64,000 bases of DNA. It comes from Annulohypoxylon bovei var. microspora (taxonomy: Eukaryota; Ascomycota; Sordariomycetes; Xylariales; Hypoxylaceae). The DNA lies in contig MU405385.1 of the NCBI GenBank assembly GCA_022836615.1, positions 1 through 64,000 of the forward strand, read 5' to 3'. Positions 12,393-24,900 of this stretch are shown here, in pieces. The position numbers and the translations under genes were made by a program. The notes under the pieces were generated by a model. It was given only the letters and a program-made list of their open reading frames with translations. It was not told where the DNA came from and ran no database searches. Position 1 is the stretch's first letter. Each line of letters opens with the position of its first letter.

Positions 12393-14034
12393 ACCACACT
12401 AAAAGGAGGAGAGAGACCTCTAGGTGAACCGTGAACATTGTCGACCCTTCTTGGCTTGCATTCCGTCATACAGCATCTCATAGTACTGTGTATGCGGGTT
12501 TAGTGAGATAGGCTTCTTTCGGGCCCGGTCCGTTCAGAGATCAACTACCTAGCAAGCAGTCCGCCTGGAGATGTTGCATGGAGCACAAACTCGGTCTAAT
12601 GTTCGTCTTTTAGTCTTAGGTTGTCGCCCTGTTCGCCCGGCTGTGTGCACAGTTCACCAAGTGATCCCTTACTATGTCGTCGCCGCTTCGCCCCCGCGGC
12701 ATCCAAAATCTACGAGGCTGCGATCGATCCTCGAGGCGAACGATATAAGCTGGATCTACAATATGTAGTACCACGAACGACTAGACTCACATTAGTACCG
12801 AAAGATTCCAACAAACTTCATCTCGTGGTAGCTCTTTGCCGAATTGAGAGCCTTGCGGGAACGCCTTTCGAGCTACCAAACACATCACTCCAAGTATCAC
12901 CAAGTACCTTTTGGTCTCGCAGGGTCCCGCTAACGCTGCATGTGCATGCTGGGACCACATAACCTAGTGGTGGGAACAGTAGACGGGGGTCTTGCGATGG
13001 TCGACAGGGGTTTCGAGAGGCGCCAAGCACTGGCAACCCCATCCTGTCTGCATTCACATCGCCGTACTCATCGCAGCCATCTTGTATCTTGTTCGCTCAT
13101 ACCAGCCTTTTCTATGCCCTTCGCTGTATCTTTCTATTTTGCTTCACCGTGGAATTCCTAGGCTGCTGTGTCCCCGTAGTACGCAACAGGGTCTCCCTCA
13201 GACGCTCTCGCACACGTGAAGAGGGAAACTCTGTCGGTCTGTTGAGCTGGTAACTCGCAATGCCATTTGCCCGTCATATCTGTACGACTTTCGACTTCTT
13301 TACAGCTTCCAATTCTATGTAGGTAGTTACAGCATTCTGTATTCTTACTCTCGGCGGCCCACCAGCTCGTCTTCCTTCTCTTTCTCTTTCCCCTCTAAGG
13401 CATACAAGGGACCGGAATGGGGGTGGAGAAAGCTCTCTGCGTCTTCGGGCCTTCGCCGTCTGCCCATCCAACCCTGCCCCATTAGTCCTACCCCTACTCT
13501 ACCTACTACGGTACGCTGATGTGCATCTCCCGCCCACGTATCTTCGTTTTCCGCTAGCCGCCCCACGGTATCACATACACGGTCCAAATAAGACCTACAC
13601 TCCACCTCCGCTGCCCAAGTCCGACCCCTCCATCTGTTTCCTCGCTTCTCTAAAAGACGTGCCATCCATCGCTGCAGCTCAATCAGACGGCCGGGTCGTC
13701 TTCGATTGCCCGCCCGTTTGCCTTTTGCCGACGTCTGCAGCAAGGCTCTCGTTTGAGGAGACCAATCACCGCTGCCGTGTAGTTGCGACCAGCTTGACAC
13801 ATTTCCCCATACCTTCTGCAGGATTATCCTCAAGGTTGGGCCTATGACCATATACTACAGGATCTGATCTTCGGTGGAAATTGCCACTCCGGCTCCTTTT
13901 TTTTATTTTTTAATAATATTCCCTACAGCTGTCCGTTTGCATATGAAGAACAGGTTTCGGTGTCCCCTTGCAAGACGGAAGCCGTCTTCTGCTTAGATTA
14001 CTCGTGGGAATGATATACCACCATCCTACGAGCT
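12393..14034. other. Upstream region of the Zn2Cys6 gene
   Basis: About 1.6 kb without a supported gene. Overlapping open frames on the two strands near 13345-13851 (168 codons minus, 108 codons plus) share the same pyrimidine-rich sequence and have no recognisable domain. The stretch probably contains the promoter and leader of the downstream regulator; the T-rich tract near 13897-13912 fits a fungal promoter. Confidence 0.45.
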
Positions 14035-16268
14035 ATGGACTGCCGCCAGCTGGCCCTCGTAACGGACGATGGAGACATGCCATGGTCAGACAGTCACAGT
14101 ATGACCTCCGAAGGAACCTCCTCTGTCGTCATGCCGACGTCGCCGATATGGGCAAACCCGGTCCAGGCCAATCGAATGGATACCGGCCAACTGTCCCCTA
14201 TCAGCACCGAACTCGAGATTGCCCCCGTGGGTGTATCCGCATCCTCCGTGCCGACCATGATTCATTCCGCCACGTCGTCATGTGCAGAATCCTGGAGCAC
14301 TAGCTACAGCGACGGTCCCGACACGGGCGAAGAAGCTGACAATGATGTGTCGTGGGAGAAGAGTTCGGACGATGTACTGACGGTTCCCAAGCTTGAACCT
14401 CTCGAAGATGAAGGATTCCAGATGGACGAGGTCAAAGAAGCTCCACGCACGCCAATACCAGAGCCGAACTCTGCAGCTGCGCCACTAACGAAGATGAAAA
14501 GACCGAGAGGACGTCCCCGAAAACACCCCCTCACGCCCCAGGTATCGACGAATAAGATAGCCAAGGGACGTTCCAAGACCGGATGTATTACCTGCCGCAA
14601 GAGGAAAAAGAAATGCGACGAAGCGAAACCGCGCTGTAAGTCAAGGTTACACATATCCCCTCTCTCCATGTCTAACCGGTGTAGGCCTGAATTGTGAGAA
14701 GAATGCTGTTGTATGTGAAGGATATCACGAGAAGACGATCTGGAAGAGCGGGAAGGAGAAGGCCGAAGAAGGTATTAATAACTAGCATTTGGGTGTACGC
14801 TCATCCTCTAACATTCGGTGTAGAGCGACAGAAGCGGCACAGCCTGCCACACATTACTCTTCAGCCAATATTTCAAGGAGTCGAGACGCCCGAGGACATG
14901 ATCTTCCTCAACCATTACATCAGCCACCTAAGTGGTGTGCTGACGGTTGAAGGGCAACACAAGAACGCGTTTAAGGATATGCTACTCCAGATGGCAGTGG
15001 AACACCGAGGTCTCATGCACTCTATCCTGTCTGTGGCCAGCAGGCATATCGACTATGATACACCATACGGCGTCAAGATCCTCGGGTCTAACCCGAAAAT
15101 AAGCCTAACCTCGTTACTAACTAGGTCACAATTTCACCACAACTCGGCCATGGAGAAGCTCTGCGAGCCGGTGGGTAACGAGAATGATCCGAAGAACAAG
15201 GCCAACTTGTCTCCTCGCTACGGGCAGATGCTCTGCCTGCTATTGCAGACGCTCGCAGAAGGAAATCCCAACGGCGAGCACCGGGTTCACCTCCAGGCGT
15301 ACAAGAACCTCATCCAGCAATCGCCTCCGCCGGACAACGCATTTCTGATATTTATCACCGAATTCTTCCAGTACCGCGTCTTCGCAGACGAACTCATACG
15401 TTTTCCCGACATGCACACGCCCCGCCTGGCGACCGAGGATTGGGAGCCTTGGCTGGAAATCCAGCCCCCTCGCCTGATTGGTGTCGCCGACGGCCTGTTC
15501 CACTACCTAGCACAGATCACGTCGATCCGAAACAACATTAGGGGAAATATGGCGGCCGAGGTAGACCCAGTCGTAGACTACACATCCCTATACCGAGCTG
15601 CCGAGATAGATTCCGCGATTCGGGAGTGGACTCCACATTGGCCACCAGGCGATAGTCGCGACCGAGTCGGGTTGCTGTACAAGCAGATGATGTGGGTATA
15701 TCTATTCCGGACCATCTACCCGCCCTCGTCCTCCTCGCCATCCACGCTGTTCACCCAACCAGCGACGGCGAGCATCGTGCCCCTGTCGCCGACATCGCAG
15801 CCTCGCTCCGCACGCACTCCGCCCTCGTCGTCCGAGCGCCCCACGAGCAGTCATCATACGACGACGACGCCACCACCACCATTACCAGCACAACCAGCAA
15901 CACAACCAGCACCTCGCGCCGAGTCCCCGCCGCCGATCCGATACCCGCCGCACCACGACCACCGCATCACGCTCGCGGTCGACGAGTCGCTGGCGATCCT
16001 CGACTCCTTCAAGCCTAGCGACCCGGTCCAGACCCTGCTGCTGGTGCCCTGCCTCGTCATTGGCTGCGCCTGCTTCGCCCCGGCCCAGCGCGAGCGGGTC
16101 CGCAACGCGCTCCGGACCGTCCGCGGATACACCGGCCTGCGCAACTGCGACCGCGTCGGCGAGGTGCTCGAGGAGGTCTGGCGGCTGATGGAGCGCGGCG
16201 ATTGGACGCGCGTGTGGGACTGGCAGGGCGTCGCCGCGAGTATGGGGCTCGATTTCTCGTGCGCTTGA
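14035..16268 (+). CDS. Zn2Cys6 transcription factor with AT-hook
   Basis: Spliced model: 14035-14635, 14685-14771, 14824-16268, giving 710 residues. The first intron splits the zinc cluster, and splicing completes it: Cys184, 187, 194, 201, 204 and 211 in the pattern C-x2-C-x6-C-x6-C-x2-C-x6-C. A basic KRPRGRPRKHP segment about 25 residues upstream is an AT-hook-like motif. After the linker, the region from about 245 (GVETPEDMIFLNHYISHLSGVLT, then VASRHI) resembles the fungal transcription factor domain common in Zn2Cys6 regulators (PF11951 type). A Ser/Pro/Thr-rich low-complexity insert occupies about residues 545-605. The family consists of nuclear DNA-binding regulators. The target genes cannot be told from the sequence, and no cluster of partner genes is adjacent. 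A weak GTCAAG...ACTAG intron near 15072 was considered, but it breaks the frame. Confidence 0.88.
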
Positions 16269-17485
16269 AGACGACCTTATCGCCTTGGCATAGCTTCGCC
16301 GTATATGGCATCGGTAGGCCTGGGACTCGTCGAATCCCGCTCGGAGGACGTCGTCGGCTCCCAGGTTCCTTCTCCTTTCACACCTGTTTTTTTTTGTCTT
16401 TTTTTTCCACTGCTCATTCGGTCGTTGCAGTTATCTTACATATATACCCACTGGTCATTGTTCAGGTTCAGGTTATAGCGAATAAATCTTGAAAGTATAC
16501 ATAGGCATTTGGCGGAGGCGGTGGCGGCGGCGCTTTAGGGGGGAAGTTGTCGGGGGCTATCAAGGGGAACGGAGGGCGACGAATACCTACCTAGGCGTCA
16601 GATAAATGATGACCTGACCTAACTATGTGTAGTCAGGTCATTTTATGCAGCTTTTAAGCTACTCACCTGCACGCGTCTTCGGCGCGATCCGGAACTGGTA
16701 GCTCTGGTGGGCAACGCAGCGGGTAGCCGGGGACATTTACCTGTCCCTTTTTTTTTGATAACATTGGCGTTTCTTCTCGAAAGAGATCGGGTTGGAATTT
16801 GCCTTTTTCGGATAACCTGGGTTTTTATCTGGGGACGGGCGGACTTGAACTTTTGACTATCACTTGTCCGAATGGAGTCCTTCGGGTGGCGTTTACCTCA
16901 TCTTGCATTTTGATTTTTCCACCCTGCTATATTGGGAGCATAGTCATCTACTAGGTACCTAGGTACATACGTGTTATGGGGGTTATTCTACTCCTCGCCG
17001 TCAACTCTCACGGCGTGAATATGAAGCATACAGGGCTGTCAGGGTCGTGCCCCTTGCGCCGTCATAACATTTCCCTGATTATGCGTGCATCAGTGGGCAA
17101 ACCTTACAGTCTCATGACTCCTTAGAAGAGATGATCAATTTAACCCCTCGCAAGTCATCTTGCATGTAAAAGCATTTCTAAACACGTTTTTTCAAACGTC
17201 CTGGTCTACCTTTTACTCTTTTTCGCTTTATTATCAGGCACGAAAAAGCTAGGTTAGATGCTACTTCGTAAGGTACCTATTCTTTAGTTCGTAAGAAGTA
17301 CGCCTTAAACACTAGGTTAGAACCTGGAATATCTCCTATCCAGGAACAGCAGATGTTTAAGGCAGCAAAAGTACCTATTTATCTACCTTAAATTCAAGCT
17401 TTTTTGCTTTCTCTCTTTTAATCCTAGGAGAAGTTTCCCGCAAACAAATAAATTCGCCAACTCAACTTCAGACACATATCTCAAG
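16269..17485. other. Intergenic region
   Basis: No coding signal. It holds a T-rich segment near 16386-16408 within the probable 3' UTR, TAGGTACC-type motifs near 16589 and 16951, and the presumed promoter of the 2EXR gene, which is T/C-rich near 17395-17420. Confidence 0.4.
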
Positions 17486-18361
17486 ATGACAACAATACCT
17501 GAATCTACTCAAACCGACGAGGCACATGATGCCGTGCCGACCACCGAGTTCCGAGTCTTTCTGAAGTTACCCGTTGAGATTCAGAACATGATTTGGAACT
17601 CCTATCGATCCCAGATGAATGTCAGACACTACTTCTCTTTGAACAATAGCGGGGAGCGACTTTACGCAGCAACAGATGTTAAGAGCAGGGGTTTCATTAA
17701 TCGATTAGCGACGCCAAAGGATGATGACCTACTAAGCGTATTTCATTATCTACGTAAGATTCAGTTCGTTGGTGACGTTACAGTCCAACTCAAGGAGAAA
17801 GATCACCACCATGGGGCTACTACCAACTTACACTATGCAGGAAAAGACCTTCGAATCAGTAAACCCGTTGTTTACGTAGACTTTGAGTATGATACTTTCT
17901 GTTTCGACTACTCTGCCTACGAGAATTACTCTCCCGGTGGCTGTGAGTGGGAATGGTTTCGCTTCTTACGCCTTCCAATCAATCGACGGAAGCCCCCTAG
18001 GTTAGCTCAAGACAATTGGATATTTAAGGTGCGAAATATCGCACTCTTTATACCGGAGACGGGAATCGAAGGCTCGGAATGGGACTATATGGTCCTTGAA
18101 GAAATGAAGTTACTAAAGAAGGTGTGGCTCATCAGCCCCTTGATCATCGAGCTTGATTACCTTACGCCAACAATCATGTCAACTTGGAGTCTCTTCTGCC
18201 CCTTTCTGTTGGCACAAGATGTTGCTCAGGACCGTTGGGATAAAGCACAAGCCCATTGCGAGAAAACGGAGGATAATTTGCGCAAAAAGCTGAACGAATA
18301 CAACATCAATGCCAAGTTGGTCATAACTACCCAGGCGCACCCAAACCCGAAGTCTTTTTAG
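17486..18361 (+). CDS. 2EXR-domain protein
   Basis: A single uninterrupted frame of 291 residues. Near the N-terminus (about 22-41), FRVFLKLPVEIQNMIWNSYR fits the 2EXR signature (F..F..LP.EIR..IW) found in a large fungus-specific family. The rest has the scattered aromatic and acidic residues usual for that family, and the tail (about 245-285) is basic and probably helical. No catalytic motif, signal peptide or membrane segment is visible. The motif resembles the start of an F-box, but no molecular role is established that I can name. The start ATG follows an A/C-rich leader, which suits a fungal gene. Confidence 0.8.
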   Translation: MTTIPESTQTDEAHDAVPTTEFRVFLKLPVEIQNMIWNSYRSQMNVRHYFSLNNSGERLYAATDVKSRGFINRLATPKDDDLLSVFHYLRKIQFVGDVTVQLKEKDHHHGATTNLHYAGKDLRISKPVVYVDFEYDTFCFDYSAYENYSPGGCEWEWFRFLRLPINRRKPPRLAQDNWIFKVRNIALFIPETGIEGSEWDYMVLEEMKLLKKVWLISPLIIELDYLTPTIMSTWSLFCPFLLAQDVAQDRWDKAQAHCEKTEDNLRKKLNEYNINAKLVITTQAHPNPKSF

Positions 18362-19307
18362 ATTCTAACAGGTTGTTGCCGGCTGCGATATAATTCGAGG
18401 CCAGTATGTTTCTAGCAATCATTTACGAGTATAACTAACTCCAGGGCCGTATTTCTGGCTCACTTCCTCATCTAGCTATGGCTGGGACAATTACTTATTT
18501 ACCAGCAAATGATAGTGGTTTTTATCAATGCTAGACTAAGGTAGACAAAATGCAGATTTATACTACCATCGTGTTGTTACGTGACAGATTATGAAACCTA
18601 AGTCTACTACCTAGTTTAGTTCTCTGTTCTATTGTGTTATTTATGAAACTGTATACCTAGGTAGGTACCTAACAATGATTAAATAATTCTGCTGCCTCAA
18701 ATCAAGAGAATAGGTACTTAGGTCTATGAGACTTTTAGAAGTATTTTCAATGATACTGTATATTTGTCAGCAATTTTGACAACCCATTGTATGAAAGGTT
18801 TAACCTGCCAAAGGGCCAATTGTTGAAGATCTATTCAAATCTAGAATGTACCTCTCGAAGGCTTTACCTATACTATATACCTGGCGTTGTAAGAAGAAAG
18901 GAGGTGATAGCGCAGAATAACGAGACACTCTAGGTACGATTAAACACATTACATAATCAATGCCTCAAAAAACAAGCGAAAAAATACTGTTCATCACTTG
19001 TATTATCTGCCTACGCGTAGGTAACCTAACTGCTTGGAAGGTACCTACTTAACTTTTTCTAGCTTCTAGAGATAGCAGTTAACCAAGCATACCTCACAAA
19101 GAACTTATGTTCATCCCCCACCGAGGTCCCTGTCTGGGTAGGCAGGCAGGCAGGTACCTAGGTAAGTATTGTTATTTGTATCGTGTCATTCCTCCCTAGA
19201 GCTCACAGGCGTCGAAACTCCAACTACAAGCGACTCTTATTCCCGCTGTCCTGATCACTTGTACCCGTCAGCAAATCCGCCACCCTAAGAACCCCAACAC
19301 ACAAATA
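18362..19307. other. Intergenic region between convergent genes
   Basis: No gene seen. It carries several TAGGTACC-type motifs (near 18655, 19017, 19153) and a short (GGCA)n run at 19140-19154 that runs into one of them. Confidence 0.4.
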
Positions 19308-20666
19308 TCAAACACCACTCACCTCATCAATTGGCTTGACCTCCACAAGTAGCTTCCCGGTATTGCCGCCGGAGAACAGGTCGCTTATCGCGGTATCCGC
19401 GACCTTCAGGCCTCCCTTGACGATGGTCTCCTTGTTCTTGAGCCTGCCCTGGGCGATCCACTCGCCGAGCTGCCTCTTGGCCTCCGGGTGCTGGTCGCGG
19501 TAGTCGAAGACGATGAAGCCCTCCATGCGGATGCGCTGCGTGACCACGACGAACAGGTTGCGGATTCCCGGCGTCTCTTTCCCGAGCCCGTTGTACCGGC
19601 TGATGCTGCCGCACATCACGAACCGGGAGCGCACCGCCGCGCGCGCGAGCGCTTTTTCGAGGACTGGGGGGAAGGAGGGGTTAGCTGCTGTGGGGTACAT
19701 TGACTAGAGGAACGGAGTAGGGAAAGGAGCAATAAAAAACAACGGCAAGAAAAAAAGGGGAAGTGCAGCCGTACTCTCGCCGCCCACGTTGTCCCAGTAC
19801 ACATCGATGTAATCCGGCGTCGCCTTGACGAAGTCCTCGGCGAACGTCGGCGACTTGTAGTTAAGCGCGACGTCGAACCCGAGCTCCTCGGTCAGCACCC
19901 TGCACTTGTCGTCGGAGCCGGCGAGGCCGACCACGCGCGCGCCGTTGATCTTCGCGATCTGGCCGACGACCGACCCCGTCGCGCCCGCCGCCCCCGACAC
20001 CACCACCGTCTCGCCGGGCTTGGGCTTCCCGATCTCTTTCAGCCCGAAGTAGGCCGTCATCCCGGTCATGCCTGTCAGATTGTAAGAAAGCGCCGCGCTA
20101 TAAGTTGCATCTTTGCCGGAGGGGCATGCCGTGTTTCAGGGGCCGTAGGGGTATGGGTGGGGAAGCTTACCGACAGCACCTATCGCATCCGTGATCTGGG
20201 CACCCTTCGGAAGCTCGATGGGGTCGAACTCCGCCTCGCCCACGACAGCGACCTCGGTCCAGCCGCTGCGGGCGATGACGAGCTCGCCCTCCTTGGCCTT
20301 AGGGCTTTTGCTTGCGAGAACCCTGGAAATGGAGCCGCCGCGCATTTTCTCGCCAATAGCGACTGGAGGTATGTACGATCGCATGTCTTGCGGAAAGGGT
20401 TAGCGCCCATGGTGCGATGCAACAATGCGGATTTGCCCCAAATCCGAATGCCGGCCGGGACAGTTGCGAGCGACGAGGTACTCACCGTACAGCCATGTGC
20501 GCATAGCTGGGTCTAGAGACAGGTAGATGGTCTCGACGAGAATCTGGCCATCCTTCAGGTCGCTGGCGGTAGGGGCATCGGTCTCCACGAGGTTGAAAGT
20601 CTTTCCCGGCACAATGTCGCCACTGGGGCGTTCAGCAAGGTGAAACGTCAAATTCTTGCGAGCCAT
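19308..20666 (-). CDS. Zinc-independent MDR NADP(H) oxidoreductase
   Basis: Spliced minus-strand model: 20666-20486, 20386-20171, 20071-19775, 19663-19308, giving 349 residues. The N-terminus (MARKNLTFHLAERPSG...) and the LSLDPAMRTWLY segment near 50-60 match the leukotriene B4 12-hydroxydehydrogenase / prostaglandin reductase / alkenal reductase branch of the medium-chain dehydrogenases. The nucleotide-binding loop GAAGATGSVVGQIAK (near 160-175), then YWDNVGGE and VMCGSISRYN, are conserved in that branch. Members reduce activated C=C bonds with NADPH in the cytosol. The zinc-ligand Cys/His set of alcohol dehydrogenases is absent. The end is uncertain: the last coding codons contain a perfect GTGAGT donor (19312-19317), so a further intron and a slightly different C-terminus are possible. 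Confidence 0.87.
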
Positions 20667-21927
20667 TGTGCTGAAAAAACCAGGTAAGATAGATATCAGG
20701 TAGAAAGGAAGAGACGATATTATGATATTTCCCAAACACAGTATCTCGAGCTAAATACCTTTTAAGGTAAAAGCTTAAGTGGGGTATATCGACGAAGATG
20801 AGGATCTTAAACTATGGAGAATCCGAGGCAATTTATAAGCTATTTCTCTTGGAAGCTTCTTAATCCTACCGAAACACAATGGCTTGCCGCTAAGAAGCTA
20901 GGTGACATTACTAATAGCTAGGTAGGAACCCCTCGATCGGCGTCAAGCTGTATCATCACGTAACTAAAGGCATGATGTAAAGATCGTATGGTGTCGGCAT
21001 GAACATTGGAACTAATAACTCTCCAGGTAGTTGATTTGCGGATGGTGCGATGGCATCCGTTCTTCAAGTATGCTGGTATGTAAAGTAGGAGCTGATATCA
21101 CACCTTTGTTGAGCCGAGGCGCGAGGTCTACATGTAGTAGGCCTGATTAGATGGCCGTCGGTGGGTCTATTAATCCGCAACATCTTCAACGACACCTACC
21201 AATTTTCTATTTTTATGTTGGTCATAATGCGTAGACTTGAGGATGTGTAGGGATAATACATATATATAGATAATTGTCATGATAAAATGCTTCACATAAT
21301 CACGAGTTAATTAGATCATAAGAAGTTGCTCAAAATCTTTAATTCTGACAGCTTAAAAAGGTCAGGTTGCGCACTGTAGTACCCTTGGCAAATATGCTAA
21401 AAACTAAGCTATTCGGTCGAATCCATCAGTCATCAGCAATATACGTTAGAAAAACAAAAGGGGGTATCATCGTATCCTTCCATCACGTGTGCTCATTTGC
21501 CCTTGACTATTCATTCATCCCATTGGAGAATTTGGACCTCAGCGAACCTCGGAACCTTTTCGATCTGGTAGTTGAATTAGACATGCGATGAAAACCAACT
21601 AGCTTCATGCTTGGTGTAATTCGTCAAAAAGTAGAGGGACTAGATAATAGCTGTGTAGTCGAACGTATAGTTGACTTGTACTAAACAGTCCTTAGACCCG
21701 GGCATCCTAGATTGCAAACACGAGGTATAGGATATGTGTCAAGGTTAGTCTTGTGCCAATACCTGATGATATTAACCCGGCGATTACTACCAGATTAGGG
21801 AGCATTGGGAGGATGTGATGCGTCCTCACAAGTACCAAATGCCGGGCATATGTCAAAGTATAAGACGCCCATAAAAGAAGAGGCCTGAGCAACGGAAGCA
21901 GTGTAGAGTATACATCCGAGGTTGGAT
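20667..21927. other. Intergenic region
   Basis: No supported gene. A 74-codon plus-strand frame at 21367-21591 has no recognisable features. The region should hold the promoter of the MDR gene on its left side and the 3' end of the Myb gene on its right side. Confidence 0.4.
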
Positions 21928-24900
21928 TTATATAACTGCCGGTATGCTTTCTACCTCACTTGCGTTTGTGTCGCTACTCAGCTCTTCGTCATTGTTCGGT
22001 TCTTGTTCGCCTTCACTAGACTCTGCAATGATCTTGCGGGTTGACTTGGGTTTTTCCTGAAACCGAGGCTGGGATTTAGCACTTCTGCCTGATGAACTGT
22101 AACGTTTTCGATCTCGTCGAACCCTTCGTTTCCTGAAGTTGGAGATGGAAGGTGCGTCAGTTGAGCGTTCGCGATCAACGCTTTCGTCCTCCACATTGTT
22201 GCCGAGATCAACACTACCACGGAATTTGGCATCCGCTGCATCTTTCATCGAGGTGTCTTCATCTACAGACTCATCACTAGAAGTTTCATCAACTTTGCTG
22301 TTCTCCTGGTGCTGATCATCCTTATTGGTTTGACTGTTCTCCTGACTGACTTCGTCTTCGTCGCTCTCGTTGTTCTTTATGTTATCTTCGGTCTCATCCT
22401 CCTCCTCCTCGCTGCTTCCCTCTTCTTCGCTATCATCATCGTCGGACTTAACAACGATGTTTGGAGTTTTCGGGGCACGGTGAACCTTTAACATCTTTTT
22501 GATCTTGCGCTCCATCTCGCTATATTCTGTATCAACGTCATAGTCATCACCACTTGGGAACCCAAGATTGCGGGTTTCGCGATACGCCTTGCTTAACTGC
22601 GTAACGATCTCCGAAAGACTGATGATATTCCAGTCGGGAACAGAATGTCGCAAGCGATACCACGCCATCATGATAGTAGGGCGCGACCATCGATCATCCA
22701 AATGGGTTGATCTGAGCTTAGCCCAAGGAATTCGGCTATCCGCTCTGGCATCGGAAGCCTCAACGGCCTTGACGATGCTATATCGTTCGCGACTTGACAT
22801 CGCTTCCGCCTCGTCCCGGGCCTTCTGGATGATTTGCTCTACCGAAAGAATCGCACCACCATCAATGCTGCCACGCTCGGCTCCTTGTCGGTTCATGATC
22901 TTCCACTTCTGTATACACTGGAGACGACTGCGAGTTCGGTCCATCAGCTCACTGACTCTCTGCCAGTCTATCAAATCTTCGTCGGCCTCCTGCAAATTGA
23001 GTTTCCCTTCCTCGCGACGCTCACGAATCACCCGGAGAGCATCATCAATGATGGCCTGGAGCTTCTCTTCTTCCTCTACACTCCACGGATCCGAGCGACG
23101 ATTATCGCCACACACAACATAGTTGCGTATACGGTCTCTCACATCTTCTGGATGACGATTGATAAGTTTGCCGATTATAGCGTATCGGTTGCCATGTTCC
23201 TCCCATACTCTCTTCAACTCCTCTTGTTGCTCTTCTGACCATGTTCCTCGGGCTACAAAGTTGTGGAATTTGCGTCGACATTGGTTTATCAGCTTCTGAC
23301 GAGGACGATTCGGACATACGGCTACAATACGAGCCCAGAACTCGTGAGAACGGACCTCTTTGGGATTGCCTTGAATGAGCGTATTGACCTCATTTTGGGT
23401 TAAGTCGTGGTCATCCCTCCAATTTTCGACTGCTTGAGCAATGTTGCGAAGCTCAAAGTCGCTGAACGGTCCGGTGATCAACTCGTGAGGTCCCGAGTTA
23501 GTCGTTTTGGTGGGGGCACTTCGCTTTTGGGAAGGTGTCTTCGGCCCCGGACTGTCTTCGGTGTTATCCTTGAGCATGGTCGAAATCTTGGCCTGCTTCC
23601 TTCCGGTAGACCTTGACGGTCCAGCAACGGGAGAAGATGAACCATGGACTGTCGTGCCGTTAGCACTTTCTTCTGCTAGGCGCTCGAAGAACGTGGGCTT
23701 GACAACACGCTTTCGCGCCGAGTTTTGCTTAGGTCGAGAATCCTTGGTTTGGGGGTTCTCCGGTAATTCCTCATCATCTTGGTGATACTCGTCACTAGAG
23801 GCATCGACAACCGCAGACGAGGATTTTGAACTGGAGCCACCATTGCGAATATTCTCGTCCTGTTCATCATCGCTGATTCCCTTATTGTCTTCAGGTTCTT
23901 CATTACCCAGGTCATCTCCGTCAATAACCATCCGATCCTGATTGTCTGACTGGGCAACTTCCGATGAAGAATCGTCGTCACTAGAAATGTTTTCAAGACC
24001 GTTAGGTTGACTTCCTCCATTAGAGGTGGGATCATCTTCGGCGAGATCTGCCTTCACTTCATCACTAAGAACTGCATTGGAATGTGTGGCGGATTCCGAG
24101 CTGGAATCAACGTCGTTCATGTTTGGGTCAGAGATCGAATTGTGAGATAACGAGGGTTCCAGGGAGGGTTCCGGGGAGGGTTCTGGCTCAAATTTGTTCG
24201 GCAGCTGTTCCTGAGCATCGTCATCCTGGAAACCATTTTTATCTGTCTCTAGGTCTCCATTTTGTCCACGGCCAGCATAGAGGGTTTCAGCGAGGCTACT
24301 AAATGGGGTTATATTATCTCCAATATTATCCTTATCATGATCATGCTTTCGCTTCTTCTTTCTGGATTGACTGGTTGGCGTCTCAGTCTTGCGCCTCTTA
24401 GACGACCTAATTTTAGAAGGTGTAGGCTCGATGATTGCAGCATTGTCAGAATGCAAAGATGAATGAGGATCTTCTTGATTGTTGCCGAGATCAGGAGAAG
24501 CGAGTTGTTGCAAGTTCTTCCGGCGTTTCTCTCTTCTCCTGCGTCTTTGACGCCCTTTAGAGGATGGTGGATCACCTAATGAAGAGGGACCGTCCATATC
24601 GTCTCCAGTATCATGTGTTGTGTTGAGATCGGAGAGAATATGCGGTGGCAGTGGCGGGTCGGGAGGATCGCTAGATTCTTTCTCGGGTTTGAACCCAAAT
24701 CTATAACCTGGAGTTGAAGTCTGTTGTTTGTAATCAGGCGACTCGGGAATCTCGTGTTTAATATCCTGTACTGAAGGTGACGTGTGAGGTATGTCGCTAT
24801 TGAACGTAGTGGGACGATGTCGAGGAGCCGGCAAATATTGATCGGATGTTATCGCGGACCTAGATGGAAATTGACGGTTCATCGGTGTAGCCGAATGAAC

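Noticed and set aside
12571..13057. Overlapping frames on both strands upstream of the regulator
   Set aside because: All short, mutually overlapping and without recognisable motifs.
13345..13851. 168-codon minus-strand frame before the Zn2Cys6 gene
   Set aside because: Arg/Gly-rich product expected from translating a pyrimidine-rich leader backwards; it starts with GTG or an alternative codon and has no domain.
15072..15124. Extra intron in the Zn2Cys6 gene
   Set aside because: The donor is weak and removal shifts the frame; the uninterrupted reading is simpler.
22568..23122. 184-codon plus-strand frame inside the Myb gene
   Set aside because: Antisense shadow of a clear Myb-domain coding region.
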